Source: Pontibacter ramchanderi (lineage in GTDB: Bacteria > Bacteroidota > Bacteroidia > Cytophagales > Hymenobacteraceae). From it: DNA of 64,000 nt. Each line of letters begins with the position of its first letter. Position 1 is the stretch's first letter. Positions 1-9,052 of the stretch are shown here, one piece after another. The notes below the pieces were generated by a model that had not been told where the DNA came from, did not search any database, and was given only the letters and a program-made list of their open reading frames with translations. The stretch covers positions 1,488,001 to 1,552,000 of the forward strand of contig NZ_PJMU01000001.1 in NCBI RefSeq assembly GCF_002846395.1, read 5' to 3'. Position numbers and translations under genes: made by a program.

Positions 1-54
1 TCCCGCTCTACTTCTTTTTCTTCGTTAATTTGTAATTAAGCTAATATACTTGCT

Positions 55-1989
55 ATGATATTAGATTCTAAAATCCCGGAAGGCGCCTTAGCTGAAAAGT
101 GGGATAAGCATAAATTCAATGTGAAGCTGGTAAACCCAGCCAACAAGCGTAAATACGATATTATTGTAGTAGGTACCGGTCTTGCCGGTGCATCTGCCGC
201 CGCCACACTTGGCGAACTGGGCTATAACGTAAAAGCGTTCTGCTTCCAGGACTCTCCACGCCGTGCGCACTCGATTGCGGCGCAGGGTGGTATCAACGCT
301 GCCAAAAACTACCAGAACGACGGTGACTCCATCTTCCGCCTGTTCTACGATACTATCAAAGGGGGCGACTACCGTGCCCGCGAGGCCAACGTTTATCGCC
401 TGGCCCAGGTATCGGTTAACATCATTGACCAGTGCGTGGCGCAGGGTGTTCCTTTTGCCCGTGAGTACGGCGGTCTGCTGGCCAACCGTTCATTCGGTGG
501 TGCACAGGTATCGCGTACGTTCTACGCTCGTGGCCAAACCGGACAGCAGCTGTTATTAGGTGCCTACTCTGCCCTGAACCGTCAGATCGCTTATGGTAAA
601 GTGAAGATGTACCCACGCACCGAAATGCTGGACCTGGTGATGGTGGATGGCAAAGCTCGCGGTATAGTGGTGCGTAACCTGATCACGGGTAAAATAGAGT
701 CGCACAGCGCGCATGCGGTGGTGTTGGCAACAGGTGGTTACGGCAACGTGTTCTTCCTCTCTACCAACGCAATGGGCTCGAACGCCACTGCAGCCTGGAG
801 AGCGCACAAAAAAGGGGCTTTGTTCGCCAACCCTTGCTTCACCCAGATTCACCCAACCTGTATACCTGTATCCGGCGACTACCAGTCCAAACTGACGCTG
901 ATGTCGGAGTCACTGCGTAACGACGGTCGTGTATGGGTTCCTAAGACAGTAGAGCTTGCCCAGCGCCTGCGCAAGGGTGAGATCAAAATAAACGATATCA
1001 AAGAAGAAGATCGCGATTACTACCTGGAACGCAAATACCCTGCTTTCGGTAACCTCGTGCCGCGCGACGTGGCTTCACGCAACGCCAAACTGGTATGCGA
1101 CGAAGGCCGTGGCGTAGGTGCCTCTGGTCTGGCCGTGTTCCTCGACTTTGCTGACGCCATCAAGCGCGAAGGCCAGCCGGCGATTGCTGCCAAGTATGGT
1201 AACCTCTTCGAGATGTATGCCAAGATCACGGACGAGAACCCATACGAAAGTCCGATGCGCATTTACCCTGCGGTGCACTACACCATGGGTGGCCTTTGGG
1301 TAGACTACAACCTGATGACCAACATCCCGGGTCTGTACGCAACCGGCGAGTGTAACTTCTCTGACCACGGTGCAAACCGCCTTGGTGCTTCGGCCCTGAT
1401 GCAGGGTCTGGCCGACGGTTACTTCGTGATTCCTTACACAATCGGTGATTACCTGGCACAGACGCCTTACGCGAAAGTAAGCACAGAGCACCCTGCCTTT
1501 AAGGAAGCCGAGCAAAACGTGAAAGCGATTACAGACCGTCTGTTGTCTATTAAAGGTAACCGCACGGTAGATGACTTCCACAAGGCCCTTGGCCAGATCA
1601 TGTGGGATTACTGCGGTATGGCCCGAAACGCCGAAGGTCTTCAGTTCGCAAAACAGGAGATCCGTAAGCTGCGCGACGAGTTCTGGCAGAACGTGAAAGT
1701 TACTGGTGTGAACGAAGAGCTGAATCAGACACTGGAGAAAGCACACCGCGTAGCCGACTTCCTGGAACTGGGCGAACTGATGGTAGACGACGCCCTGAAC
1801 AGAAATGAATCGTGCGGTGGTCACTTCCGTGAAGAGTACCAGACACCAGAGAACGAGGCCCTGCGTGACGACGAGAACTATGCCTATGTAGCCGCCTGGG
1901 AGTATACTGGCCCTGGCAACCAGGCCATCCTGCACAAGGAAGATCTGAAGTTCGAGAACGTGAAGCTAACGCAGCGTAGCTATAAATAA
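55..1989 (+). CDS. sdhA: Succinate dehydrogenase/fumarate reductase flavoprotein subunit SdhA
   Basis: This is the FAD-bearing catalytic subunit of respiratory complex II, which oxidises succinate to fumarate at the inner face of the cytoplasmic membrane. The 644-residue protein has the dinucleotide-binding motif GTGLAG at residues 40-45. The motif [11 protein letters not shown] follows, and its His72 is the expected covalent FAD attachment site. The substrate-site HPT motif lies near residue 280. The length fits the Bacteroidota SdhA type (about 640 aa, longer than the E. coli protein). The ATG at 55 precedes a plausible N-terminus. sdhB follows after 91 nt, and the membrane anchor sdhC is expected just left of the window. 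The 54 nt before the gene are AT-rich intergenic DNA. Confidence 0.97.
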   Translation: MILDSKIPEGALAEKWDKHKFNVKLVNPANKRKYDIIVVGTGLAGASAAATLGELGYNVKAFCFQDSPRRAHSIAAQGGINAAKNYQNDGDSIFRLFYDTIKGGDYRAREANVYRLAQVSVNIIDQCVAQGVPFAREYGGLLANRSFGGAQVSRTFYARGQTGQQLLLGAYSALNRQIAYGKVKMYPRTEMLDLVMVDGKARGIVVRNLITGKIESHSAHAVVLATGGYGNVFFLSTNAMGSNATAAWRAHKKGALFANPCFTQIHPTCIPVSGDYQSKLTLMSESLRNDGRVWVPKTVELAQRLRKGEIKINDIKEEDRDYYLERKYPAFGNLVPRDVASRNAKLVCDEGRGVGASGLAVFLDFADAIKREGQPAIAAKYGNLFEMYAKITDENPYESPMRIYPAVHYTMGGLWVDYNLMTNIPGLYATGECNFSDHGANRLGASALMQGLADGYFVIPYTIGDYLAQTPYAKVSTEHPAFKEAEQNVKAITDRLLSIKGNRTVDDFHKALGQIMWDYCGMARNAEGLQFAKQEIRKLRDEFWQNVKVTGVNEELNQTLEKAHRVADFLELGELMVDDALNRNESCGGHFREEYQTPENEALRDDENYAYVAAWEYTGPGNQAILHKEDLKFENVKLTQRSYK

Positions 1990-1991
1990 TG

Positions 1992-2071
1992 AATAATTAA
2001 TAATTAGGAATAATAATTAGTCCGCAAACGGGCAGTTGAAATTCTTAATTCGTAATTTTTAATTCGAAATT
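1992..2071. repeat. Degenerate heptad inverted repeat between sdhA and sdhB
   Basis: The sdhA-sdhB gap is filled by two arms built from imperfect 7-bp words. The left arm is made of AATAATT-like words and the right arm reads attctt-aattcgt-aattttt-aattcga. The two arms are roughly reverse complementary, so the spacer could fold as a loose hairpin in the transcript. Similar structures with other words lie at four further gene junctions in this window. Confidence 0.6.
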
Positions 2072-2080
2072 AAAAAAGAA

Positions 2081-2863
2081 ATGGCTGGAAGTAATCCAAA
2101 TGCTAAACCAATGGATCTCACATTGAAGATTTGGCGCCAAAAAGATAAAAACTCTGCAGGTCAGCTGGTAACCTACCCTTTGAACGGCATTTCCCCGGAT
2201 ATGTCTTTCCTGGAGATGCTGGACGTGCTCAACGAAGAACTCCTGGTAAAGGGCGAAGAGCCTGTAGCTTTTGACCATGACTGCCGCGAAGGTATTTGCG
2301 GTATGTGCAGCTTGTTCATCAACGGCCGTGCACACGGACCGGAGCGCGGCACTACTACTTGCCAGCTGCACATGCGCCACTTCAAACACGGCGATACGAT
2401 CACGATCGAGCCTTGGAGAGCTGCTGCCTTCCCAGTGCACAAAGACCTGATCGTAGACCGTTCCGCCTTCGACCGCATCCAGCAGGCGGGTGGTTATGTG
2501 TCGGTGAATACAGGTGGCGTCCCTGACGCAAACGAAATTCCGATTCCAAAAACTATCGCTGACAAAGCGTTTGACGCCGCTACCTGTATTGGTTGCGGTG
2601 CCTGCGTGGCGGCCTGTAAGAACGCCTCTGCCATGCTGTTTGTGAGTGCTAAGGTATCGCAGTTGGCTATGTTGCCACAGGGCAAGGTGGAAGCCAAAAC
2701 CCGTGTGGAGAACATGGTGGCTCAGATGGACGTGGAAGGCTTTGGTGCGTGCTCTAACACTGGCGCCTGCGCTGCTGAGTGCCCGGTAGGTATATCACTG
2801 GATAACATCGCGATGATGAACCGTGAGTATCTGGGAGCAAAAGCCAGCTCAGAGAACGTATAG
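2081..2863 (+). CDS. sdhB: Succinate dehydrogenase/fumarate reductase iron-sulfur subunit SdhB
   Basis: This is the electron-transfer subunit of complex II, passing electrons from the SdhA flavin to the quinone-reducing membrane anchor. All cluster ligands are visible. The [2Fe-2S] cysteines are C68, C73, C76 and C94 (motif CREGICGMC). The second domain has [11 protein letters not shown] with C169, C172, C175 and C179, plus C224, C230 and C234, which together provide one [4Fe-4S] and one [3Fe-4S] cluster. The length (260 aa) is typical. It is cotranscribed with sdhA, and the start is preceded by a purine run (aaaaaagaa). A strong terminator hairpin follows. Confidence 0.97.
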   Translation: MAGSNPNAKPMDLTLKIWRQKDKNSAGQLVTYPLNGISPDMSFLEMLDVLNEELLVKGEEPVAFDHDCREGICGMCSLFINGRAHGPERGTTTCQLHMRHFKHGDTITIEPWRAAAFPVHKDLIVDRSAFDRIQQAGGYVSVNTGGVPDANEIPIPKTIADKAFDAATCIGCGACVAACKNASAMLFVSAKVSQLAMLPQGKVEAKTRVENMVAQMDVEGFGACSNTGACAAECPVGISLDNIAMMNREYLGAKASSENV

Positions 2864-2885
2864 TTTTCCTGATCCTAATAAGCTT

Positions 2886-2918
2886 AAAAGGCGAGACAGG
2901 CAACTGTTCTCGCCTTTT
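2886..2918 (+). terminator. Terminator after sdhB
   Basis: An 11-bp perfect stem (aaaaggcgaga paired with tctcgcctttt) closes an 11-nt loop and ends in T-rich sequence. It closes the sdh operon. Confidence 0.85.
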
Positions 2919-3010
2919 GCTTTTATATTCGCACTAATATTCTGAAAACTATACCATCCTGTGAACTGGATCGCACAGCAACTGTTTACAAAAGGACATA
3001 ACAAGCTACT

Positions 3011-3535
3011 ATGATCACGATTATAACCGGCACCAACAGAAGCTCCTCTAACTCCAGGGCAGTAGCCAATTTATACGCCAAACTGCTGAACGAGCGGCAG
3101 GTGGCTAGCCAGATACTGGACCTGGCCGATCTTCCCGCCGATTTTACATCCTCCGCACTTTACGACAACCTTGGCAAAAACCAGGCTTTTAACGAGTTAA
3201 GCGCACTCATCGGTGCGTCAGAGAAGTTCGTATTCATCGTGCCGGAGTACAATGGTTCGTTCCCGGGGGTTCTCAAAGCTTTCATAGATGGCCTGTCCTA
3301 CCCCAATACTTTCCGTAACAAGAAAGCAGCATTGGTGGGGCTCTCTTCTGGTGTGCAGGGCAGCGGCCTGGCCATGAGTCACCTGACGGATATCTTCAAC
3401 TACCTGGGCATGCATGTGCTCGCCCTGAAGCCCCGACTGGCCCAGATAGAAAAGAACTTTGATGGGACAGCTATCACCAATGAGCTATACCTGGAGTTAC
3501 TAAAACAGCAGATCGACCAATTCATCCATTTCTAA
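3011..3535 (+). CDS. NADPH-dependent FMN reductase family protein
   Basis: This is a flavodoxin-fold NAD(P)H:FMN oxidoreductase (FMN_red family, related to ChrR and azoreductases). The FMN phosphate-binding loop GTNRSSSNS is at residues 7-15. The family signature PEYNGSFPG is at residues 78-86 and is followed by a glycine-rich LSSGVQGSG segment. The protein is 174 aa, normal for the family and fully cytosolic. Its substrate (quinone, chromate, azo dye or free flavin) cannot be read from the sequence. It appears monocistronic, between the sdhB terminator and a short downstream frame. Confidence 0.9.
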   Translation: MITIITGTNRSSSNSRAVANLYAKLLNERQVASQILDLADLPADFTSSALYDNLGKNQAFNELSALIGASEKFVFIVPEYNGSFPGVLKAFIDGLSYPNTFRNKKAALVGLSSGVQGSGLAMSHLTDIFNYLGMHVLALKPRLAQIEKNFDGTAITNELYLELLKQQIDQFIHF

Positions 3536-3550
3536 TCCAAACAGGTTCTA

Positions 3551-3823
3551 ATAAACTTTCTCAACTCCAAGTATAGGCGTATCCATACTTCGCTGGCCGT
3601 TGTATTTAATTGGTTTGCAATAGCGCTGCTTGTCAATAAAGTTTGGTCAGGAAAAGAGAAAGTACCCCTCCTGCTGCTATTACTCTACCCACTGCTCTTA
3701 CTACTCAACCTGGTAGTTTGGCTTTCACTAATAGCAATGCGGTGCCAGCAGGCGAAGGTATACAAAGCTACTTCGCTAATGCTACTGCTTATACCTGTTC
3801 TTCTTACCGCTACCTTCTTTTAA
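3551..3823 (+). CDS. Possible small two-helix membrane protein lacking an ATG start
   Basis: In the same frame as the FMN reductase and directly after its stop lies an open frame of about 90 codons. Its translation looks like a real membrane protein. A first hydrophobic helix (SLAVVFNWFAIALLV) is followed by a charged turn (WSGKEK) and a leucine-rich second helix (LLLLLLYPLLLLLNLVVW). A third hydrophobic stretch is near the C-terminus. No ATG, GTG or TTG precedes the first helix. The most natural initiation point, ATA AAC TTT CTC at 3551, would be an ATG with one substitution. It may be a pseudogene, use a rare start, or be read from a different frame. No family is recognised. Confidence 0.4.
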   Translation: MNFLNSKYRRIHTSLAVVFNWFAIALLVNKVWSGKEKVPLLLLLLYPLLLLLNLVVWLSLIAMRCQQAKVYKATSLMLLLIPVLLTATFF

Positions 3824-3862
3824 GCAAATAGCTCACGCAGGTATAGGTATAGGTATAAAATA

Positions 3863-3891
3863 AAAGAGCCCGCAGTAAATGCGGGCTCTTT
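3863..3891. terminator. Bidirectional terminator between the FMN reductase region and ftsZ
   Basis: A perfect 12-bp stem (aaagagcccgca with tgcgggctcttt) around a 5-nt loop is flanked by A and T runs on both sides. It can end both the rightward transcript and the leftward dcw transcript. Immediately before it (3839-3857) are three overlapping copies of the AGGTATA word. Confidence 0.85.
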
Positions 3892-3917
3892 ACATTATTA
3901 GAAAACAGGATAAATGA

Positions 3918-5540
3918 TTAGTCTACATTGTCATGCAGGAAGCGGTTATCGCCTAATATCTCGTTATCGTCGTTCAGGTTGAAACGGGATATGTTGCGCT
4001 CAGAAGAGTGTGCTACCGAGTCGAGTGCCACATTGCGACGCAGGTAAGCTGGCACGTCCATCTTCTCCTTCATCGCTTCGCTTGTCGTCATGTCGGCGCT
4101 AAGCATTTTCAGGCGCTCGCGGCGCTCAATAGCCTTCTGACGCATTAGCTCACGCTCTGCCTCTAGGCGTTTCGCCTCACGTGTGGCATAGTCTTCTTGC
4201 TGCTGCGGTGCTCCGAACCCGTTGCTGTACTCTTGTGTGGTAGAGCCTTCCAGGTTAAACACACGGCGTTGCGGCTGCTGCTGTACCGGTTGCTGTGGCT
4301 GTGGAGCCTGCGGCTGCTGATACTGCTGTGGCTGCGGCGCTTGCGGCTGAACAGGTTGCTGTTGCGGCTGTTCTACCACCGGGCGGCGAATCTCGAACTG
4401 CTGCTGCACAGGCTGTGGCGGCTGCGGTGTAGCCACAGGTGCCACTACTGGCTCCGGCACAAAGTTTACCATTTTAGGCTGCTCTGGCTTGGCTGGCTCT
4501 GCTACTTCAATTTTTTTTTGGCTCTCCAGATCAAAAACCGTTTTTTTTGGCTCGATGATCGCCTCAGCTGTGCTCGCGAAACCAGTAGCAATTACCGTTA
4601 CACGGATGCTCTGACCCAAAGATGAGTCGATGCCGTGGCCGAAGATCACCTCTGCCTCCTGACCAGCTTTGTCCTGGATGTATTCCGTAATCTCGGTCAG
4701 TTCATCCATCTCCAGTTCCGCCTGATCACCAGACATAATGGAAAGAAGGATTTTCTGAGCACCGTGGATGTCGGTGTTGTTCAGCAATGGAGAAGAAAGC
4801 GCCTCTTCAGCGGCACGGAGGGCACGGCCTTCACCTTCTGTCGTTGCAGAACCCATCACTGCAGCGCCAGAGTCTTTCATAACCGTCTTCACGTCTTCGA
4901 AGTCAACGTTGATTTCGGCTGTTACGGTAATGATTTCAGCAATAGATTTAGCAGCTGTGGTGAGCACGTTGTCAGCCTTCGCAAAAGCCTCACGGATGGC
5001 CAGGTTACCGAACATCTCGCGCAGCTTGTCGTTGAGGATCACCAGGATCGTGTCGCAGTTCTCGCTCAGTTCCTTGATACCATTCTCAGCAGCCAACTTC
5101 TTCTTTCTGCCTTCGAAGGCGAAAGGAGCCGTTACGATACCTACGGTCAGGATACCCAGTTCTTTGGCGACTTTAGCAATGACAGGTGCAGCACCTGTAC
5201 CTGTACCACCGCCCATACCGGCAGTGATAAACACCATTTTGGTATCGTTGCTGAGCAACTCGCGAATCTCCTCTTTGCTTTCAAGGGCAGCGTGCTTTCC
5301 TTTTTCGGGGTTAGCGCCGGCACCCAGACCTTCGGTCAGGTTTAAACCGATCTGAAGTTTGTTGGGTACGCTGCTGCTTTTCAAGGCTTGCATATCCGTG
5401 TTGCAGATCACGAACTCTACATCCTTGATGCCCTGGCCATACATGAAGTTTACCGCGTTGCTGCCTCCACCTCCGACGCCAATCACCTTAATGATGGACT
5501 TGCCGCTTGCCGGCAGGTCAAAACTGTACATTGATGTCAT
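3918..5540 (-). CDS. ftsZ: Cell division GTPase FtsZ
   Basis: This tubulin homologue forms the cytokinetic Z ring. The GTP-binding tubulin signature GGGTGTG is at residues 110-116, the N-terminal GVGGGGSNAV loop at 21-30, and the T7 synergy loop NVDFEDV (acidic D213 and D216) at 211-217. The GTPase core is followed by a glutamine/proline-rich linker (about residues 350-440). The conserved C-terminal peptide DVPAYLRR, which docks FtsA, is at 495-502. It is not terminal: 38 further residues follow, ending FLHDNVD, an extension I associate with Bacteroidota FtsZ. It is the last gene of the dcw cluster, 46 nt after ftsA. Confidence 0.97.
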   Translation of the reverse strand: MTSMYSFDLPASGKSIIKVIGVGGGGSNAVNFMYGQGIKDVEFVICNTDMQALKSSSVPNKLQIGLNLTEGLGAGANPEKGKHAALESKEEIRELLSNDTKMVFITAGMGGGTGTGAAPVIAKVAKELGILTVGIVTAPFAFEGRKKKLAAENGIKELSENCDTILVILNDKLREMFGNLAIREAFAKADNVLTTAAKSIAEIITVTAEINVDFEDVKTVMKDSGAAVMGSATTEGEGRALRAAEEALSSPLLNNTDIHGAQKILLSIMSGDQAELEMDELTEITEYIQDKAGQEAEVIFGHGIDSSLGQSIRVTVIATGFASTAEAIIEPKKTVFDLESQKKIEVAEPAKPEQPKMVNFVPEPVVAPVATPQPPQPVQQQFEIRRPVVEQPQQQPVQPQAPQPQQYQQPQAPQPQQPVQQQPQRRVFNLEGSTTQEYSNGFGAPQQQEDYATREAKRLEAERELMRQKAIERRERLKMLSADMTTSEAMKEKMDVPAYLRRNVALDSVAHSSERNISRFNLNDDNEILGDNRFLHDNVD

Positions 5541-5586
5541 GCTAAAATCTCCTGCTATTATGGGTTTCTAATAATTTTGCTTCTAA

Positions 5587-6882
5587 CTAATCGATATCAT
5601 CCGACAGAAGACCTTTGATTCTGTCGAGGAATCCTTTACTGCCGCTGTTTTCTTTGCTGGCTGTTTTGGTTACTACTTTGTTGAATACTTCCTGCTGCTG
5701 CACTTCCACATGCTTCTCTGCGCGCTGATCAAGCGACTGGTAGCCGGCCAACACCAAGCCAACACCCGTTGCGTGCATCGGGCTCTTCACGGCATCAATC
5801 TTGGATTTGCCCAGGTGCTCGTTCGGGTAGCCAATGCGGGTATCCATGCCCGTGATGTATTCTACCAACTGCACCAGGTTCTGCAATTGGGCGCCACCGC
5901 CCGTAATTACAATACCGGCAGCCAGGCTGTTGCTATATCCTGATCTTACGATCTCGGAATAGATCAACTCTACGATCTCCTCCATTCTGGCCTCTATTAT
6001 ATAAGCCAGGTTTTTCAGGGAAATTTCTTTCGGTGTACGGTCGCGCAGGCCAGGTATAGAAACGATCTCGTTTTCAGAAGCCTCGTCGGCAATCGCCTTT
6101 CCGAACTTCACTTTCAGCTGCTCGGCCTGGTTCTGCATCACCATGCATCCTTGCTTAATGTCGGATGTGATGATATTGCCCCCGAAAGGAAGAACTGCTG
6201 TATGACGGATAATATTGTCTTTGAAGATGGCAAGGTCCGTTGTGCCACCGCCAATGTCGACCAGTGCCACGCCTGCTTCCTTCTCCTCATCGCTCAGCAC
6301 CGACATGCTCGAAGCAAGCGGCTCCAGGATCAGGTTGTCAATCTCCAGACCGGCACGGGCGATGCATTTGTTAATGTTGCTGATCGCGTTGGACTGCGCG
6401 GTGATGATGTGGAAGTTACCCTCCAGGCGCACACCCGACATGCCCACCGGATCGATAATTCCTTCTTCGTAGTCTACTTTGTATTCTTGCGGCATCACGT
6501 GGATGATCTCACTGCCCGGAGGAGTTACCAACCGGTACATATCGTTCGTCAGACGATTCACATCATCTACCGTAATCTCATCGTCGGTCATCTGACGCGT
6601 GATACTGCCATTGTGCTGCAAACTTTTAATGTGCTGGCCGGCAATGCCCACGTTCACCACCTTGATGTTGATGCTCGCCTGATCTTCGGCCTGCTGAACG
6701 GCTTTTCTGATCGCTTCCACGGTTTTGTCGATATTGCTCACAATACCGCGTACTACCCCTTCCGAAATGGCTTTACCCATCCCCAGGATCTCCAGCTTCC
6801 CATACTCATTCTTCCGACCAACAAGTGCGCAAACTTTGGTTGTGCCGATGTCCAAGCCTACTACTATTTTGTCGTTCTGCAT
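5587..6882 (-). CDS. ftsA: Cell division protein FtsA
   Basis: This actin-like ATPase anchors FtsZ to the membrane. Phosphate-1 motif DIGTTK is at residues 11-16 and phosphate-2 motif DIGGGTTD is near residue 207. The 1C domain lies between them, as in FtsA and unlike MreB. The C-terminus ends in an amphipathic helix (KGFLDRIKGLLSDDID) that is the expected membrane-targeting sequence. The length of 431 aa is typical. It starts 12 nt after the ftsQ stop. Confidence 0.96.
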   Translation of the reverse strand: MQNDKIVVGLDIGTTKVCALVGRKNEYGKLEILGMGKAISEGVVRGIVSNIDKTVEAIRKAVQQAEDQASINIKVVNVGIAGQHIKSLQHNGSITRQMTDDEITVDDVNRLTNDMYRLVTPPGSEIIHVMPQEYKVDYEEGIIDPVGMSGVRLEGNFHIITAQSNAISNINKCIARAGLEIDNLILEPLASSMSVLSDEEKEAGVALVDIGGGTTDLAIFKDNIIRHTAVLPFGGNIITSDIKQGCMVMQNQAEQLKVKFGKAIADEASENEIVSIPGLRDRTPKEISLKNLAYIIEARMEEIVELIYSEIVRSGYSNSLAAGIVITGGGAQLQNLVQLVEYITGMDTRIGYPNEHLGKSKIDAVKSPMHATGVGLVLAGYQSLDQRAEKHVEVQQQEVFNKVVTKTASKENSGSKGFLDRIKGLLSDDID

Positions 6883-6894
6883 ATGCTGTATATG

Positions 6895-7656
6895 TTATTC
6901 ACAAATAATCTGATCTTCGTATTCCACATTGACTCTCTTATATTTATCCCAGCCCATCACGGGTAGTACTTCTTTATAAAAGACCATCAACTTTTTAAAT
7001 TTCTGCTCCGCTTCGTCCGGTTTTCCAAACTCAATGGTGTGCTCCCCTACCTGTGGCAGGAAAGATACTCGGCCCTTCTCATCGATATGCATCTGGGCTA
7101 ACTGGGCTTTCCAAAACTGATCGGTTTCAATGAAACGCAGCAAGGAAAGATAGGCTTGGCCAGTAGAGTCCTGGAAGAAATCCCTCCCAAACGGTCTGCT
7201 GGACTGGGTCTTCGTAATGGGTATTACACGAGCGGTATATCGGTCGGAAAGAGGCAGCATATTGCCCTCTGCGTCGATGTAGACATCCTGATCTGGTCGT
7301 ATAATTCTAGCTATAGGCCTGTTTTGTTTTATGCTTACTTGTATGTTTCCGTCCAACGCCTTAAACACCTCCGCTTCTTTCACGAAGCTATGCGCTTCGA
7401 TGCGCTTTTCAAGGTTTTTCAGATCTATTTGCTGGTTCGGTAAACCCTCTAATTTTCGTTCGCCCTCACGGGTGAGAAGATCTCTTACTTCTTCTTCCCC
7501 AATAAAGTAATTGTTGTACTCATTATCAATAATTATTGAAACTTTCTCACACTTTTTTTCATTTTGGCGAGAGGAAGCAAAACCTGCAAGCGCAGCAATT
7601 GTGAGCACGCTACAACATGCAAAAATTAAAGATTTTATTTTACTATTCAAGCCCAT
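6895..7656 (-). CDS. ftsQ: Cell division protein FtsQ
   Basis: This is the bitopic divisome protein linking cytoplasmic and periplasmic division proteins. It has a short cytoplasmic start, a single N-terminal membrane helix (about residues 8-27), then a POTRA-like and beta-rich periplasmic part (about 40-253) including the segment IARIIRPDQDVYIDAEG, typical of FtsQ/DivIB. Bacteroidota FtsQ proteins are divergent, so the position between murC and ftsA supports the call. The start lies 1 nt after the murC stop, so translation is probably coupled. Confidence 0.88.
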   Translation of the reverse strand: MGLNSKIKSLIFACCSVLTIAALAGFASSRQNEKKCEKVSIIIDNEYNNYFIGEEEVRDLLTREGERKLEGLPNQQIDLKNLEKRIEAHSFVKEAEVFKALDGNIQVSIKQNRPIARIIRPDQDVYIDAEGNMLPLSDRYTARVIPITKTQSSRPFGRDFFQDSTGQAYLSLLRFIETDQFWKAQLAQMHIDEKGRVSFLPQVGEHTIEFGKPDEAEQKFKKLMVFYKEVLPVMGWDKYKRVNVEYEDQIICE

Positions 7657-7657
7657 T

Positions 7658-9052
7658 TCAGTTATTTTCTAAAATATTTTTTATAGGCTTCACTAATGTG
7701 TCAATATCACCGGCACCAACAGTTGTCAGCACCTCAAAATCAGCGTTTTCTGCAAAATACGTCACCACATCTTCTTTATGCAAGAGACATTTTTTTGGAC
7801 CGTTTACAAGCTCCAAAATCATTTCTGAAGTTACGCCTTCAATTGGCTTTTCCCGTGCTGGGTATATGTCCAACAGAATCAGTTCATCAGCTGCGCTCAG
7901 ACTTTGTGCAAATTCAACCGCGAAGTCGCGGGTGCGGCTGTACAAATGCGGTTGAAAGACCACCGTCAGCTTTTTATCTGGGTAAATGGCACGCAAAGAT
8001 GTCAGGAACGCATCAATCTCTTTCGGGTGGTGCGCATAGTCGTCGATGTATACCTTGCCCTGCCCTTCATACACCACTTCGAAGCGGCGCTTCACGCCTC
8101 TGTAACTCGCCAGCGCATCCCGCAATTTGTCTTCTGACACGCCCATAATCTGGCCTGCGATCAACGCGGCCAGCGCATTCTCCACATTGTGGTACCCGGG
8201 CAAAGCCAGCATCAGACGGGCTATGTTACCGAAGGGTGTTTCAGCGTCAAAACAAAAGCTGTATCCCTGTATGTCAAGCTGTTGCACATGACCTTCGCCT
8301 TCATTCAAACCGTATCGAATCACCTGCACGCCAGCCTGTACTTTCTCAAGCAAGCGCGGGTCAACGGCGCTATGCAAAATCAGGTAACCGCCTGACTTTA
8401 CCTGACTGATGAACTTCTGAAACGTACGAATCAGTTCCTCTTTGTCGCCATAAATATCCAGGTGATCGGGATCAGCCGAAGTCACGATGGCGATGTCTGG
8501 GTATAGCGTCAGGAAAGAACGGTCGTACTCATCGGCCTCTACCACAATGGTCTCCTTCTCTGCCGTACCTTTGCCTATTAGAAGGTTCGAGTTCAGGTTG
8601 GTGGCAATCCCTCCAAGGAAAGCCGAACAATCTACGCCGCCTTCGTGCAGCAAATGCGTCACGATGGAGGAAGTCGTCGTTTTGCCATGCGTTCCGGCCA
8701 CGGCCACGGTATAAGCCGAACCCGTGATAATGCCTAATACCTCGGAGCGCTTCTTGATGGTATAGCCTTGCGCTTTCAGGTAGGCCCACTCCGTGTGCTC
8801 GGCAGGTATAGCCGGCGTGAGCACCACTAAAGTGGTCTCCTTATTCTCCAGTATTTCTCGCGGCAACTGGTTTACATTATCTTCATAATGTACCCGAATG
8901 CCCTCCTGCTCCAGCGCTTCGGTGAGTGGGGTGCGCGTTTTATCGTAGCCCCATACCGGAAGCTTCCGGGCATTGAACCAGCGGGCGATGGCGCTCATGC
9001 CGATGCCGCCGATACCCAGGAAATAGATATAGCTATAATCTTCCAGTCTCAC
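7658..9052 (-). CDS. murC: UDP-N-acetylmuramate--L-alanine ligase MurC
   Basis: This enzyme adds L-alanine to UDP-MurNAc, the first step of the peptidoglycan stem peptide, in the cytosol. The N-terminal Rossmann motif GIGGIGMS is at 13-20 and the Mur-ligase P-loop GTHGKTTT at 120-127. Central (YDDYAHHPKEI-type) and C-terminal Mur domains follow. The length of 464 aa is normal. Its ATG overlaps the murG stop by 4 nt. Confidence 0.97.
   Translation of the reverse strand: MRLEDYSYIYFLGIGGIGMSAIARWFNARKLPVWGYDKTRTPLTEALEQEGIRVHYEDNVNQLPREILENKETTLVVLTPAIPAEHTEWAYLKAQGYTIKKRSEVLGIITGSAYTVAVAGTHGKTTTSSIVTHLLHEGGVDCSAFLGGIATNLNSNLLIGKGTAEKETIVVEADEYDRSFLTLYPDIAIVTSADPDHLDIYGDKEELIRTFQKFISQVKSGGYLILHSAVDPRLLEKVQAGVQVIRYGLNEGEGHVQQLDIQGYSFCFDAETPFGNIARLMLALPGYHNVENALAALIAGQIMGVSEDKLRDALASYRGVKRRFEVVYEGQGKVYIDDYAHHPKEIDAFLTSLRAIYPDKKLTVVFQPHLYSRTRDFAVEFAQSLSAADELILLDIYPAREKPIEGVTSEMILELVNGPKKCLLHKEDVVTYFAENADFEVLTTVGAGDIDTLVKPIKNILENN

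Noticed and set aside
1075..1935. Long open frame antisense to sdhA (about 286 codons)
   Set aside because: It lies wholly inside sdhA on the other strand, and its translation has no domain, signal or sensible composition. It is a by-product of the GC-rich codon use of sdhA.
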